A DNA stretch of 43,349 nt, from contig CAMVAV010000014.1 of assembly GCA_947165595.1 (NCBI GenBank), forward strand, positions 1-43,349. Direction: 5' to 3'. Shown here piece by piece: positions 15,862 to 24,554 of the stretch. The notes under the pieces are model-generated. The model saw only the letters and a program-made list of their open reading frames with translations. It was not told the origin of the DNA and did no database searches. The position numbers and the translations under genes are program-made. The stretch comes from an uncultured Clostridia bacterium (GTDB taxonomy: Bacteria > Bacillota > Clostridia > Oscillospirales > Oscillospiraceae). Every line of letters begins with the position of its first letter. Positions within the stretch are counted from its first letter, which is position 1.

Positions 15862-17546
15862 TGGACAATGTCATCCTCATCGGGATGCCGGGCAGCGGCA
15901 AAACGACGCTCGCGCGCGCCTATGCGGAGAGGTACGGGCTTGCGTTCGCGGACTGCGACGAGCTGGTCTGCGAGTGGGCGGGCGTGACGATCCCCGAGAT
16001 TTTTGCGCGCGAGGGAGAAGCGGGCTTTCGCCGGAGAGAGACCGAAGCGCTCCGGGAGCTTTGCGCGCGCCGGAGCACCGTGATCGCGACCGGAGGCGGC
16101 TGCGTTACGCTAAAGGAGAACGTTGCCCTGCTGCGGAAAAGCGGGACCGTGCTCTGGGTCAGGCGTTCCCCGGAGGCGCTTGCGACCGGCGGCCGTCCGC
16201 TTTCCCTGACGCAGGATATCGGCAAAATGTACGAGCTCCGCAGGCCGCTGTACGAGAGCGCCTGCGACGCGAGCATTGAAAATAACGGCACGATCGGCGC
16301 GGCCTTGCGCCAAATCGCCAAAAGGTGCCGAAGAGAGGGAAAAGCTATGATCGATCAAAAACTGGTAACCTGGGGCAGCAGCGGCAACATTATCCGCGAG
16401 ATCGCGGAGTACGGCGTGGAACGGGCGAAGGTCGTCGGCGCGGAGAACGTCTACAACTTCACCATCGGCTCGCCGAGCATCGACCCGCCGCCCGTCGTAT
16501 TCGAGACGATGGAGCGGTATCGCAGCACCGTTCCGGCGGCGCAGCTGCACACCTACGCGCCCGCCGTCGGCTTTCCGGACGTGCGGCAGAAGGTGGCGGA
16601 CTATCTGACGAAGACCTTCGGCGTAGCCTACGGCGCGAAGGATATCTTCATCACCTGCGGCACCTCGACCTGCCTGGCGGTGCTGACCCGCGTGCTGCTC
16701 TCCGGCGGCGGGCGTGCGCTGACCTTCACGCCGTATTTCATGGACTACAAGTATTACGCGGAGTCCGTCGGCTCGTCCTTGATCGAGTGTCCGACCGACC
16801 CGGATACCTTCCAGCTCGATCTCGGTGCGGCGGAGAAGTCGATCACCGAGGATACGGTGATGCTGGTCATCAACTCGCCGAACAACCCCTCCGGCGTCGT
16901 GCTGCGGCGCGAGGGGCTTGAGGGGCTGGCGGCGCTGCTGGAGCGCAAGCAAAAGGAACACGGCCATCCGATCTACATCGTCGCGGACGAGCCGTACCGC
17001 GAGCTGGTGTACGACGGACAGGAGGTCGTGTATCTGCCGTCGATCTACAAGAACACGATCTACTGCTATTCCTTCAGCAAATCCATGTCGCTGCCCGGCG
17101 AGCGCGTCGGCTTCATGGCGCTGCCGCCGGAGCTGGACGACTATTCCGACATCCACGCCGCCTGCATCGCCGTGATCCGCGCGTTTGGCTACATCTGCGT
17201 CTCGTCGATGTGGCAGCGCGTGGCGGTGGACTGCCTCGGCGCGACGAGCGATATCGAGGTCTATCACGGCAACCGCGATCTGCTGTACGACTCGCTGACG
17301 AAGCTGGGCTACACCTGCGTGCATCCCGACGGCGCTTTCTACCTCTTTATGAAGACGCCCGAGCCGGACGCGGAGGCGTTCTGCCGCCGCGCCATGAAGA
17401 ACGATCTGCTCGTCGTTCCGGGCGACAGCTTCGGTACGCCCGGCTATGTGCGCCTTGCCTACTGCGTGAGCCGCGGCGTTATCGAGCGCTCGCTGCCGAC
17501 GTGGAAGGCGCTGGCGGAGGAATACGGGCTCCGCGCCCGCGGATAA
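15861..17546 (+). CDS. aroK: Shikimate kinase fused in frame to a class I aminotransferase
   Basis: 561 residues in one open frame (ATG 15861, TGATG overlap with chorismate mutase; GTG 15858 also possible). Residues 1-163 are shikimate kinase: P-loop IGMPGSGKTT, ADCDELV, FRRRETE, GGGC and the lid GGRPLSL, so all catalytic residues are present. Residues 164-561 are a fold-type I PLP aminotransferase: NFTIGSPSIDPP, NSPNNPSGVV, VADEPYRELVY, and SFSKSMSLPGERVGF with the PLP Lys (K407). An in-frame ATG at 16347 has GAGGGA seven bases upstream, so a separate 398-residue aminotransferase may also be made. Likely role: phosphorylate shikimate, and transaminate prephenate or an aromatic keto acid; substrate of the second domain is inferred from context. 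Confidence 0.85.
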   Translation: MDNVILIGMPGSGKTTLARAYAERYGLAFADCDELVCEWAGVTIPEIFAREGEAGFRRRETEALRELCARRSTVIATGGGCVTLKENVALLRKSGTVLWVRRSPEALATGGRPLSLTQDIGKMYELRRPLYESACDASIENNGTIGAALRQIAKRCRREGKAMIDQKLVTWGSSGNIIREIAEYGVERAKVVGAENVYNFTIGSPSIDPPPVVFETMERYRSTVPAAQLHTYAPAVGFPDVRQKVADYLTKTFGVAYGAKDIFITCGTSTCLAVLTRVLLSGGGRALTFTPYFMDYKYYAESVGSSLIECPTDPDTFQLDLGAAEKSITEDTVMLVINSPNNPSGVVLRREGLEGLAALLERKQKEHGHPIYIVADEPYRELVYDGQEVVYLPSIYKNTIYCYSFSKSMSLPGERVGFMALPPELDDYSDIHAACIAVIRAFGYICVSSMWQRVAVDCLGATSDIEVYHGNRDLLYDSLTKLGYTCVHPDGAFYLFMKTPEPDAEAFCRRAMKNDLLVVPGDSFGTPGYVRLAYCVSRGVIERSLPTWKALAEEYGLRARG

Positions 17547-17566
17547 GGCCGGAGGAGGGATCTGTC

Positions 17567-18247
17567 ATGCGCCGCAAGGACCGTGAGATCACAGAGCTTG
17601 CCCGGATCGAGGACATTTTGCAGCGTGCGCGCGTGCTTCACCTCGGACTGGTGGACGGCGGCGAGCCCTACGTCGTGCCGATGCACTACGGCTATACGCT
17701 GGAGAACGGATGCCTGACGTTCTACCTGCACAGCGCGACGGAGGGGCGGATGCTGAACGTCATCCGCGTCAATCCCAGGGCGTTCGTCGAGCTGGACACC
17801 GGCGAGACGCCCGTTTCGGGCGGGGAAAACGCCTGCAAGTACGGCGCCGCGTATGAGAGCGTCATGGGCAGCGGCAGGGTGGTGCCTGTTGAGGACCCGG
17901 CGGAGAAGGTCCGCGGGCTCAATGTCCTGATGAAAACGCAGACCGGGCGCGAATTCCCGATCGACGCGCAGGCTGCCGAAAACGTCACGGTGCTCCGCAT
18001 CGACGTCGATTCGTTCACCGCGAAGCGCCGTCCGATGCCCGCTGCCGTCGGAGCCGAGGGAACGTCGGGACCGAAGTCGCTGGCCGAGATGGACAACCGC
18101 GAGCTGTTCAACGTCGCCGCGGGGGAGCGCGGACCGATCGCGCAGGAGTATCTGCGCGAGATCCTCCTCAAATACCGCGCGAAGCACGGCTCTGACGCGG
18201 ATCTGCGAACGATGGTGCAGACCGTCCTGGAGGAGGACGAGACTTGA
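17567..18247 (+). CDS. Pyridoxamine 5'-phosphate oxidase-like FMN-binding protein
   Basis: 226 residues starting at ATG 17567, 20 bp after the aminotransferase stop and behind GGAGGAGGGA. Residues 1-150 are a split beta-barrel of the NimA/PNPOx-like group: RIEDILQRARVLHLGLVDGGEPYVVPMHYGY, TFYLHSATEGRMLNVI, YESVMGSGRVVPVEDPAEK and a final conserved VTVLRIDVDSFTAKRR. Such proteins bind FMN (or heme) as dimers and reduce nitro compounds or flavin-linked substrates; true B6 oxidase activity is not implied. The last 75 residues (polar, helical, acidic end) are not part of the usual domain. Ends the aromatic operon. Confidence 0.82.
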   Translation: MRRKDREITELARIEDILQRARVLHLGLVDGGEPYVVPMHYGYTLENGCLTFYLHSATEGRMLNVIRVNPRAFVELDTGETPVSGGENACKYGAAYESVMGSGRVVPVEDPAEKVRGLNVLMKTQTGREFPIDAQAAENVTVLRIDVDSFTAKRRPMPAAVGAEGTSGPKSLAEMDNRELFNVAAGERGPIAQEYLREILLKYRAKHGSDADLRTMVQTVLEEDET

Positions 18248-18253
18248 AGAAGG

Positions 18254-18293
18254 AAAGCACGCGGACGATTATGAACCGCCCGCGTGCTTTTTT
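18254..18293. terminator. Terminator between the FMN-protein gene and dapA
   Basis: Stem AAAGCACGCGG / CCGCGTGCTTT with a 15-nt loop. On the plus strand it ends in six T. On the minus strand, dapA (stop 18292-18294) runs into the same hairpin and has CTTTCC after it, so it may serve both. Confidence 0.8.
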
Positions 18294-19179
18294 ATGATCT
18301 GATCCCGTATGCGTCCATCGCGTCGAAAAGCTGCTTTTGACGCTCCGGCGACATGGCGCACAGCGGGAGCCGCAGCTCGCCGGAGCAGAGCCCGAGCCGC
18401 GCGAGCGCAGTCTTGACCGGAATGGGGTTTACCTCGCAGAACAGCGCGCGCACCAGCGCGGACATGCGAAGCTGCAAAATTCCCGCCTTATGCAGGCTGC
18501 CGGACATGCCGAGATGGGTGAGCTCGCGCATGTCCTCCGGGATCAGGTTCGCAGCGGTGGAGATCACGCCCGCGCCGCCGAGCGTCAGGAGCGCCGCCGT
18601 GTCCTCGTCGTTGCCGGACCAGATGAGGAAATCATCTCCGCAGCAAACGCGCGTCTCCTGTATGAGCGCAAAGCTTCCGCTCGCCTCCTTGACGCCGGCG
18701 ATGTTCGGATGCTCCGCCAGCGCGGCGTAGGTATCGGCCGTGCAGCAGACGCCCGTGCGCGAGGGGACGTTGTATACGATGACCGGGATGCCGGCCGCGT
18801 CCGCTATCGCCCCGTAGTGGGCAACGAGCCCCGCCTGCGTCGCCTTGTTGTAGTACGGCGTCACGACGAGCGCGCCGTCCGCGCCGAGCGACTCCGCCTC
18901 CCGCGTCAGCTCGATCGCCGTCGCCGTGTCGTTGGAGCCGGTGCCAGCAATGACGGGGACCCGATGCGCTGCCTCGTCGACGCAGGCACGAATGAGCGCG
19001 GCGCGCTCGCCGCGCCGGAGCGTGGGCGCCTCGCCGGTCGTGGCGCAGACGATCAGCGCGTCCACACCCGCCTCCAGCTGACGCCGAACGAGCGTCCGAA
19101 AGCACGCAAGGTCTGCCTCTCCGTCCCGGAACGGAGTCACCAGAGCCGTTCCGCAGCCTGTAAACAGTGGATTTTTCAT
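18292..19179 (-). CDS. dapA: 4-hydroxy-tetrahydrodipicolinate synthase
   Basis: 295 residues, ATG at 19179. TIM-barrel with all family sites: GTALVTPF, CATTGEAPTL (the two Thr), VYNVPSRTGV (Tyr proton relay), GVKEASGSF (Schiff-base Lys) and WSGNDEDTAALLTLGGAGVIS. Condenses pyruvate with aspartate semialdehyde, first committed step to diaminopimelate and lysine, and to dipicolinate in spores. Stands alone on the minus strand with weak SD AAAGGCGGGA. The same strand stays open far upstream, past 20900, but that part is only an antisense shadow. Confidence 0.94.
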   Translation of the reverse strand: MKNPLFTGCGTALVTPFRDGEADLACFRTLVRRQLEAGVDALIVCATTGEAPTLRRGERAALIRACVDEAAHRVPVIAGTGSNDTATAIELTREAESLGADGALVVTPYYNKATQAGLVAHYGAIADAAGIPVIVYNVPSRTGVCCTADTYAALAEHPNIAGVKEASGSFALIQETRVCCGDDFLIWSGNDEDTAALLTLGGAGVISTAANLIPEDMRELTHLGMSGSLHKAGILQLRMSALVRALFCEVNPIPVKTALARLGLCSGELRLPLCAMSPERQKQLFDAMDAYGIRS

Positions 19180-19230
19180 GGAGTATCCCGCCTTTCCAGA
19201 AACTAACATGGATAAACTGGCCTCTTTTTC

Positions 19231-19259
19231 TTGAAACATGCCTTTTTTTGTCCTATAAT
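19231..19259 (+). promoter_or_regulatory. Sigma-A promoter of the SpoIID-domain gene
   Basis: TTGAAA (19231-19236), 17 bp, TATAAT (19254-19259), 26 bp before the ATG. No sigma-E pattern was seen, which argues that this protein is made in growing cells. Confidence 0.75.
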
Positions 19260-19284
19260 GGCAAAAAAGGGAGCGTGTGCCAAT

Positions 19285-20946
19285 ATGAGACGATGGATCC
19301 AAACGCTGGCCCTGAGCCTGCTCGCAAGCGTCCTGCTCTGCGCCGGAGCGCGAGCCATGGAAAACGATATGCTCAAGGTCGGGATAAAATACGGGAACGA
19401 CGCGATGTTCTCCGCAAACCTGCAAAACTACAATGAAACCGTTGCCGGGCTCGGCTATGCGATGGGCTATTTCGACAGCGGACGGGTTTTTGTGCCGCTG
19501 GGTCCCGAAACGGATGAATATAAAATATCCATCACGATCGACGGAAATTTTTACGCCTCCGGCAACACCTATGAACAGGGGACCGGCGGCGTCGGCGGCT
19601 GGCATTTGCAGCTGGCGGAGCGTTTTGACGCCTATGAGGCGGCCGCGGACGCCGCGGCGCGGTACGAGGGCGGCTTTGTCTGCTGTCTTTCGGACGGGCT
19701 GTACGCCGTGCGCATGGGGCAGTACGCCTCTGAGAAGGATGCGCAGGCGGCGCTTTCCGCGTGGGGCGGCGAGGACGCGGCTGCGGTTGCCGGACCGAGT
19801 GGGACCGGCGTGGTCGTGACGGCGACGGGCACCAACCGGGTGCTGTTCTATTTCGACGGCGGCGGAGCGCGCCATCTTGCGCTTATGCCGCGCTCCGTCG
19901 GCGGCGAGAAGACCGTGACCTGGTTCCGCGGCTACCGCTATTACGGCGCGTTCGAGTATCAGCGCGCGCCGGGACGGAACATGACCGTCGTCAACGTCGT
20001 GAACATCGAGGACTACACCAAGGGCAGCGTGCCGTATGAGATCGGCAACGACAAGCCGCTCGAGGCGATCAAGGCGCAGGCGGTCTGCGCGCGCACCTAC
20101 GCGGCAATGCAGACGCGCCACCGCTCGCAGGGCTTCGACGTGTGCACGACGGACGACTGTCAGGTGTATCAGGGCGTGGCGGCGAGCAACGCGACCACAG
20201 ACCGCGCCGTGGACGAGACGGCGGGAATTTATATGTATTACGACGGAAAGCTCGCCGAGGCGTATTACTACTCCTGCAACGGCGGCGCGAGCGAGGACGC
20301 GAAAAACGTCTGGGGCAGCGAGGTCCCGTACTGCCTGGGCAAAGAGGACCCCTACGAGGCGTACGTCGCCTCCCGCATCTATAAATACAACTGGACGGTC
20401 ACCTACACCAGAAGCGAGCTGACGACCCGCCTGCGCTCGCGCGGGATCGACGTCGGGACGGTCAAAAAAATCTACGTTTCCGAATATACGCCGAACGGGA
20501 ACGTCCGCGCCGTAACGATCGAGGGGACGTCGGGGAAGAAGACGATCTATCGCGAATCCTGCCGTACCGCGCTGGGACTTCGCAGCATGCGCTTTGACAT
20601 CGGCGGAGGAGGGGGGAGCGCCTTCTCCTGCTATGTCGACGGCGCGGACAGGACTCTGACGGAGCTTCGCGGGCTCTATACGATCTCCGGCACGGGCACG
20701 GTCAGCCGGTATTCGTCCGGCGCGTCCGACGCCTATGTCATCACCTCGCGCGGAACGTCGCCGCTGCAGCGGGAGCAGCAGACGACGCCCGCGGATACGT
20801 CCGACACGATCACGATCACGGGGCGCGGCTGGGGGCACAACGTCGGCATGAGCCAGTGGGGAGCGACCGCCATGGCGGAGCTTGGGTACAGCTTCCGCGA
20901 TATCCTGCAATTCTATTATACGGGGGTCACCGTAGAATCAGCATGA
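19285..20946 (+). CDS. SpoIID/LytB-domain secreted protein with SPOR-like region
   Basis: 553 residues from ATG 19285 (an upstream in-frame start overlaps the promoter). Residues 1-24 are a signal peptide ([18 protein letters not shown]). Around 113-160 is a SPOR-like segment ([35 protein letters not shown]), which in other proteins binds denuded glycan. Residues about 225-400 are the SpoIID domain: [19 protein letters not shown] with the presumed catalytic Glu (E252), [14 protein letters not shown], and later [20 protein letters not shown] (about 527-546). SpoIID is a lytic transglycosylase acting in engulfment; the longer LytB-type relatives act in vegetative wall turnover. The size (SpoIID is about 340) and sigma-A promoter favour the second. 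Overlaps queA by four bases (ATGA). Confidence 0.88.
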   Translation: MRRWIQTLALSLLASVLLCAGARAMENDMLKVGIKYGNDAMFSANLQNYNETVAGLGYAMGYFDSGRVFVPLGPETDEYKISITIDGNFYASGNTYEQGTGGVGGWHLQLAERFDAYEAAADAAARYEGGFVCCLSDGLYAVRMGQYASEKDAQAALSAWGGEDAAAVAGPSGTGVVVTATGTNRVLFYFDGGGARHLALMPRSVGGEKTVTWFRGYRYYGAFEYQRAPGRNMTVVNVVNIEDYTKGSVPYEIGNDKPLEAIKAQAVCARTYAAMQTRHRSQGFDVCTTDDCQVYQGVAASNATTDRAVDETAGIYMYYDGKLAEAYYYSCNGGASEDAKNVWGSEVPYCLGKEDPYEAYVASRIYKYNWTVTYTRSELTTRLRSRGIDVGTVKKIYVSEYTPNGNVRAVTIEGTSGKKTIYRESCRTALGLRSMRFDIGGGGGSAFSCYVDGADRTLTELRGLYTISGTGTVSRYSSGASDAYVITSRGTSPLQREQQTTPADTSDTITITGRGWGHNVGMSQWGATAMAELGYSFRDILQFYYTGVTVESA

Positions 20947-21968
20947 AAACAAGCGACTTTGATTATTACCTTCCGCCGGAGCTGATCGCGCAGACGCCGA
21001 CGGAGCGCCGCGACGCGTCCCGCCTGATGTGCCTCGACCGGAAAACGGGGGCCTATCAACACAAACACTTTTATGATCTGCCGGAGCTGCTGCGCCCCGG
21101 CGACTGCCTCGTCCTCAACGACAGCCGCGTGCTGCCGGCGCGCCTGCTGGGCCGCCGGCTTCCGGGCGGCGGCGCGTGCGAGGTGCTGCTGCTCGTCGAC
21201 CGCGGGGAGAACGTCTGGGAGTGCATCGTGCGTCCGGGCAAGCATCTGCGCGCCGGCGCGCGGGTCGCCTTCGGGGAGGGAGAACTGACCGGCGAGGTGG
21301 CGGAGGTCCTGCCGGACGGGAACCGGCTGGTGCGCTTTGCCTATGAGGGCGTCTTTCTCGAGGTGCTCGAGCGCCTCGGCAGGATGCCGCTGCCGCCCTA
21401 TATCAAGGCGGAGCTGCGGGACCGCGAGCGCTATCAGACGGTCTATTCCCGCGTCAACGGCAGCGCCGCCGCGCCGACGGCGGGGCTCCACTTCACGCCG
21501 GAGCTGCTGGAGAAGATCGCCGCGCAGGGCGTCCGGCTCGGCTATGTGACGCTGCATGTCGGCCTGGGGACGTTCCGACCAGTCAAGGAGGACGACGTCG
21601 AGGCGCATGAGATGCACAGCGAATACTGCGTCGTGCCGGAGGAGACGGCGGCGCTCGTCAACGAAACGAAGGCAAACGGCGGACGCGTAATCTGCGTCGG
21701 CACGACCTCCTGCCGCACGCTGGAGAGCTGGGCGGGGGAGGACGGCACGCTGCGGGCGTCCTCCGGCTGGACGGATATCTACATCTATCCCGGTTACCGC
21801 TTCAAGGTCATGGACGCGCTGGTGACGAACTTTCATCTTCCGCAGTCGACGCTTTTGATGCTGGTTTCCGCCTTCGCGGGCAGGGAGCACGTGCTTGCCG
21901 CCTATGAGGAGGCGGTGCGGGAGCGGTATCGCTTTTTCAGCTTCGGCGATGCGATGTTCCTCGCCTGA
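20943..21968 (+). CDS. queA: S-adenosylmethionine:tRNA ribosyltransferase-isomerase
   Basis: 341 residues. N-terminus [19 protein letters not shown] and the motifs [41 protein letters not shown] and [15 protein letters not shown] are QueA hallmarks. Moves the ribosyl part of SAM to preQ1 in tRNA, giving epoxyqueuosine. The start overlaps the stop of the SpoIID-domain gene, so the two are coupled. Followed after 73 bp by tgt, which puts preQ1 into the tRNA in the preceding step. Confidence 0.96.
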   Translation: MKTSDFDYYLPPELIAQTPTERRDASRLMCLDRKTGAYQHKHFYDLPELLRPGDCLVLNDSRVLPARLLGRRLPGGGACEVLLLVDRGENVWECIVRPGKHLRAGARVAFGEGELTGEVAEVLPDGNRLVRFAYEGVFLEVLERLGRMPLPPYIKAELRDRERYQTVYSRVNGSAAAPTAGLHFTPELLEKIAAQGVRLGYVTLHVGLGTFRPVKEDDVEAHEMHSEYCVVPEETAALVNETKANGGRVICVGTTSCRTLESWAGEDGTLRASSGWTDIYIYPGYRFKVMDALVTNFHLPQSTLLMLVSAFAGREHVLAAYEEAVRERYRFFSFGDAMFLA

Positions 21969-22041
21969 TTACGCTTTGTTATCAATACATCCTGTAATCA
22001 AGACAAAAGCAGAACGCCGCGGAGGCGGCTTCGGAGGGCTT

Positions 22042-23175
22042 ATGTTTCAAGTCATCAAATACGTCGGCAAGGCGCGGCGCGGCAGGTTTTCCTGCGCGCA
22101 CGGCGGCGAGGTGCAGACGCCTGTTTTCATGAACGTCGGCACGCAGGGCGCCATCAAGGGCGGGCTCTCAGCCTTTGATCTCAAAGAAGTCGGCTGCCAG
22201 ATCGAGCTGAGCAATACCTATCATCTGCATCTGCGGCCCGGCGACGACGTGGTGCGTCAAATGGGCGGGCTGCACCGGTTTATGCACTGGGACGGGCCGA
22301 TCCTGACCGACAGCGGGGGATTTCAGGTCTTTTCGCTCGCGAGCCTGCGCAAGATCAGGGAGGAGGGCGTTACCTTCGCCTCCCACCTCGACGGACGGCG
22401 CATCTTTATGGGCCCGGAGGAGAGCATGCGCATCCAGTCGAACCTCGGCAGCGACGTCGCCATGGCGTTCGACGAGTGCGTGGAGAATCCGGCGCCCTAC
22501 GAGTACGCCAAGGCGTCCTGCGAGCGCACGCTGCGCTGGCTGGAGCGCTGCAAGGCGGAGCACGACCGTCTCAACGCCCTGCCGGATACGGTGAACCCCG
22601 GACAGATGCTCTTCGGCATCAATCAGGGAGCGACCTATGCGGACCTCCGCATCTGGCACGCGAAAGCCATCGCGGAGATCGACTGCGAGGGCTACGGCAT
22701 CGGCGGTCTGGCCGTCGGCGAGCCGACGCAGGTGATGTACGACATTCTCGACGCGGTGGAGCCGTTTCTTCCGCAGGACAAGCCGCGCTATCTGATGGGC
22801 GTCGGCACGCCGTCGAACATCATCGAGGGCGTGGCGCGCGGCGTCGACTTCTTCGACTGCGTGATGCCCGCGCGCAACGCGAGGCACGGGAAGCTGTTTA
22901 CCTGGTCCGGGACCATCAATATAAAAAATGAGAAATACCGCCTCGACGAAGCGCCCATCGACGCGGAGTGCGACTGTCCCGTGTGCCGAAGCTTTTCCCG
23001 CGCGTATCTGCGGCACCTCTTCAAGGCGGAGGAGATCCTTGCGCTGCGCCTGGCGGTGATGCACAACCTGTACTTTTACAACAAGCTCGCGCAGCGCATC
23101 CGCGACGCGCTGGACGACGGCAGCTTCGACGCGTTCCGCGCGCACTACAGCGGCCGCCTGGACGAGCGCGTTTGA
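22042..23175 (+). CDS. tgt: Queuine/preQ1 tRNA-guanine transglycosylase
   Basis: 377 residues from ATG 22042 (GGAGGG just upstream). TIM-barrel. Catalytic and binding motifs: MPVGTQG-like NVGTQGAIKG, LTDSGGFQVFSL (Asp general acid), GGLAVGEP, FDCVMPARNARHG (second Asp). The zinc site CDCPVCRSFSRAYLRHLF...MHN is intact (C-x-C-x2-C...H). Swaps guanine 34 of GUN tRNAs for preQ1. No preQ1-biosynthesis gene is in the window. Confidence 0.97.
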   Translation: MFQVIKYVGKARRGRFSCAHGGEVQTPVFMNVGTQGAIKGGLSAFDLKEVGCQIELSNTYHLHLRPGDDVVRQMGGLHRFMHWDGPILTDSGGFQVFSLASLRKIREEGVTFASHLDGRRIFMGPEESMRIQSNLGSDVAMAFDECVENPAPYEYAKASCERTLRWLERCKAEHDRLNALPDTVNPGQMLFGINQGATYADLRIWHAKAIAEIDCEGYGIGGLAVGEPTQVMYDILDAVEPFLPQDKPRYLMGVGTPSNIIEGVARGVDFFDCVMPARNARHGKLFTWSGTINIKNEKYRLDEAPIDAECDCPVCRSFSRAYLRHLFKAEEILALRLAVMHNLYFYNKLAQRIRDALDDGSFDAFRAHYSGRLDERV

Positions 23176-23203
23176 ATCAGGGAACGGTTTTCACAAAAAA
23201 AGC

Positions 23204-23232
23204 TTGCGAAACGGATATACGTTCGCTATAAT
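23204..23232 (+). promoter_or_regulatory. Promoter of yajC
   Basis: TTGCGA (23204-23209), 17 bp, TATAAT (23227-23232), 35 bp before the yajC ATG. So yajC can be transcribed apart from queA-tgt. Confidence 0.7.
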
Positions 23233-23267
23233 ATGGCTTGACTTTTCAAGAAAGGGATTTTTTACAC

Positions 23268-23681
23268 ATGGATATTTCGCAGATTCTTATGATCGTTGCC
23301 ATGATCGGCATTTTCTATTTCCTGCTGATCCTGCCGGAAAACAAGCGCAAGAAAAAGGCAGAGGAGATGCGCAGCAGCATCCGGAAGGGCGAGCGCATCA
23401 CCACCATCGGCGGTCTGGTCGGCAAGGTCGTGCAGGTGAACGACAGCACGGTCGTGTTTGAGACCAGCGAGGACCGCGTCCGCATCGAGATCGCCAAGTG
23501 GGGCATCCAGAGCACGGAATCCTCGGAGCAGGCGGCGCAGAAGCAGGGCGGCCTGTTCGGCGGCGCCAGAAAGGATGAAAGCAAGCCCGATGAGCCGGGG
23601 AAGAGCGAGCCCGAGAAGGAAGAGAAGGTGGAGAAGGCCGCTAAGGACGAAAAACCCGGCTTCGATCCCGAAATCAAATAA
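23268..23681 (+). CDS. yajC: Preprotein translocase subunit YajC
   Basis: 137 residues from ATG 23268. One membrane helix (ILMIVAMIGIFYFLLILP) followed by the family pattern NKRKKKAEEMRSSIRKGERI and TIGGLVGKVV, a small cytoplasmic domain. Accessory partner of SecDF/YidC. The C-terminal 45 residues are a highly charged Lys/Glu tail (DEPGKSEPEKEEKVEKAAKD), longer than in many YajC proteins. A perfect hairpin terminator follows. Confidence 0.93.
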   Translation: MDISQILMIVAMIGIFYFLLILPENKRKKKAEEMRSSIRKGERITTIGGLVGKVVQVNDSTVVFETSEDRVRIEIAKWGIQSTESSEQAAQKQGGLFGGARKDESKPDEPGKSEPEKEEKVEKAAKDEKPGFDPEIK

Positions 23682-23704
23682 AGCAACGCTTGATCGAGCA
23701 AAAC

Positions 23705-23736
23705 GGACAGCTGCGCGCGCAGCTGTTCTTTTTTTT
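23705..23736 (+). terminator. Terminator after yajC
   Basis: Palindrome ACAGCTGCGCGCGCAGCTGT (23707-23726) with a T-rich tail (23727-23736), 25 bp after the stop. Confidence 0.85.
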
Positions 23737-23789
23737 GGAAAAACGCCATATTCTCTTGTGTACAAGACCGTAAAGAGGAGGACATCGGC

Positions 23790-24179
23790 ATGAAACAGAT
23801 CAAACACGCAGCCGCCGGCGCGGGCATTTCAATGCTTCTGTATCTCGCTCTGGCGGCGCTTCTGGCGGCGCTGATCGTGCGCGGTACCGTGGGGGAGGGG
23901 AGAACAGGTATCCTTGTTTTGTGCTTCGCCTGCGCCGCCGCGTTTGCCGGGGCAAAGCTCGCGTCCTCGGGACAGGCGAATCCGGCTGCCGTTTGCGCGT
24001 GCAGCGCGGCGCTGTTCTGGTGTGCGATCCTGCTGTCCGGATTTCTGGTCAACGACACGCTTGCGCCCGGAAGGGCGGCGTATCTCGCAACCGCGATCGC
24101 GGCGGGCGGTATGCTCGCCTGTTTGCCGCGAATCGGAAAGGAGAAAAGGAGAAAACGAAAGCGCCGTTCCCACAAGTGA
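23790..24179 (+). CDS. TIGR04086 family membrane protein
   Basis: 129 residues with four membrane helices (12-32, 40-60, 66-86 and 93-112 approximately) and a strongly basic C-terminus (KEKRRKRKRRSHK). Topology, length and its place after yajC match the TIGR04086 family (B. subtilis YrzE-like), whose function is unknown. GAGGAGG lies before the ATG. Transcription probably depends on a promoter between 23740 and 23790 that I could not resolve. Confidence 0.75.
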   Translation: MKQIKHAAAGAGISMLLYLALAALLAALIVRGTVGEGRTGILVLCFACAAAFAGAKLASSGQANPAAVCACSAALFWCAILLSGFLVNDTLAPGRAAYLATAIAAGGMLACLPRIGKEKRRKRKRRSHK

Positions 24180-24392
24180 ACATAAAAATTTGAACGGAAT
24201 GAGGCGCCGGACCGCAAAAAGTAAAAAAACGCCTTCTACAACTTGCACAAATAAAGAGAGGAAAATCGAAAAAACCGCGACTTTGCCCGCTCGGTGGGGG
24301 CATGGTGACGAAAATCCAAATGTGGGGAAGCTCAAAAACACAGACACCACATCTTGTCCAAAAGAGCAAAAATCGAACCTTGCGTTTACGTG

Positions 24393-24432
24393 ATTTACAT
24401 AATATAATTTACATAATATTTTGACATAATTA
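24393..24432. repeat. Tandem AT-rich repeats before spoIIM-like gene
   Basis: Two copies of ATTTACATAATAT at 24393-24405 and 24407-24419 (period 14), followed by a looser copy TTTTGACATAATTA that contains a TTGACA hexamer (24421-24426). Could be stacked binding sites or an upstream promoter (TTGACA-N17-GAAAAT). Confidence 0.7.
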
Positions 24433-24461
24433 ACAAAGTTGGAGAAAATCGGCAATTTCGC

Positions 24462-24490
24462 TTGCGAAAAAACGGCAAAAGTCCTATTAT
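24462..24490 (+). promoter_or_regulatory. Promoter of the spoIIM-like gene and xerD
   Basis: TTGCGA (24462-24467), 17 bp, TATTAT (24485-24490), 64 bp before the ATG. Confidence 0.65.
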
Positions 24491-24554
24491 TTATGAGTAA
24501 GTTTTCCGCTTTTCGCACAGCGTATTGCCCTTCTCCCGATGAGGTGAACGGGCT

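Larger units (their letters stand above)
24180..24554. other. AT-rich 375-bp intergenic region
   Basis: No coding frame with a ribosome binding site or a recognisable protein was seen. Base composition is far more AT-rich than the flanking genes. It holds a 14-bp tandem repeat and a third related copy ending in TTGACA (24393-24432) and the promoter of the spoIIM-like gene (24462-24490). Bases 24180-24390 are purine-rich with many A runs and no clear hairpin terminator; nothing else was found in that part. Confidence 0.6.

Noticed and set aside
18292-20910. An open frame of 872 codons on the minus strand, including the dapA gene
   Set aside because: Only the dapA part (to 19179) has a start site and protein features; the rest is antisense to the SpoIID-domain gene and is open because of GC-rich codon bias.
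23750-23775. TTGTGTACAAG dyad before the TIGR04086 gene as an operator or -10 site
   Set aside because: The symmetry is imperfect and no -35 box is at the right distance.
24365-24390. GGTTCGA on the minus strand, like a tRNA T-loop
   Set aside because: The flanking stem is weak (two G-T pairs) and no acceptor, D or anticodon arm can be drawn around it.
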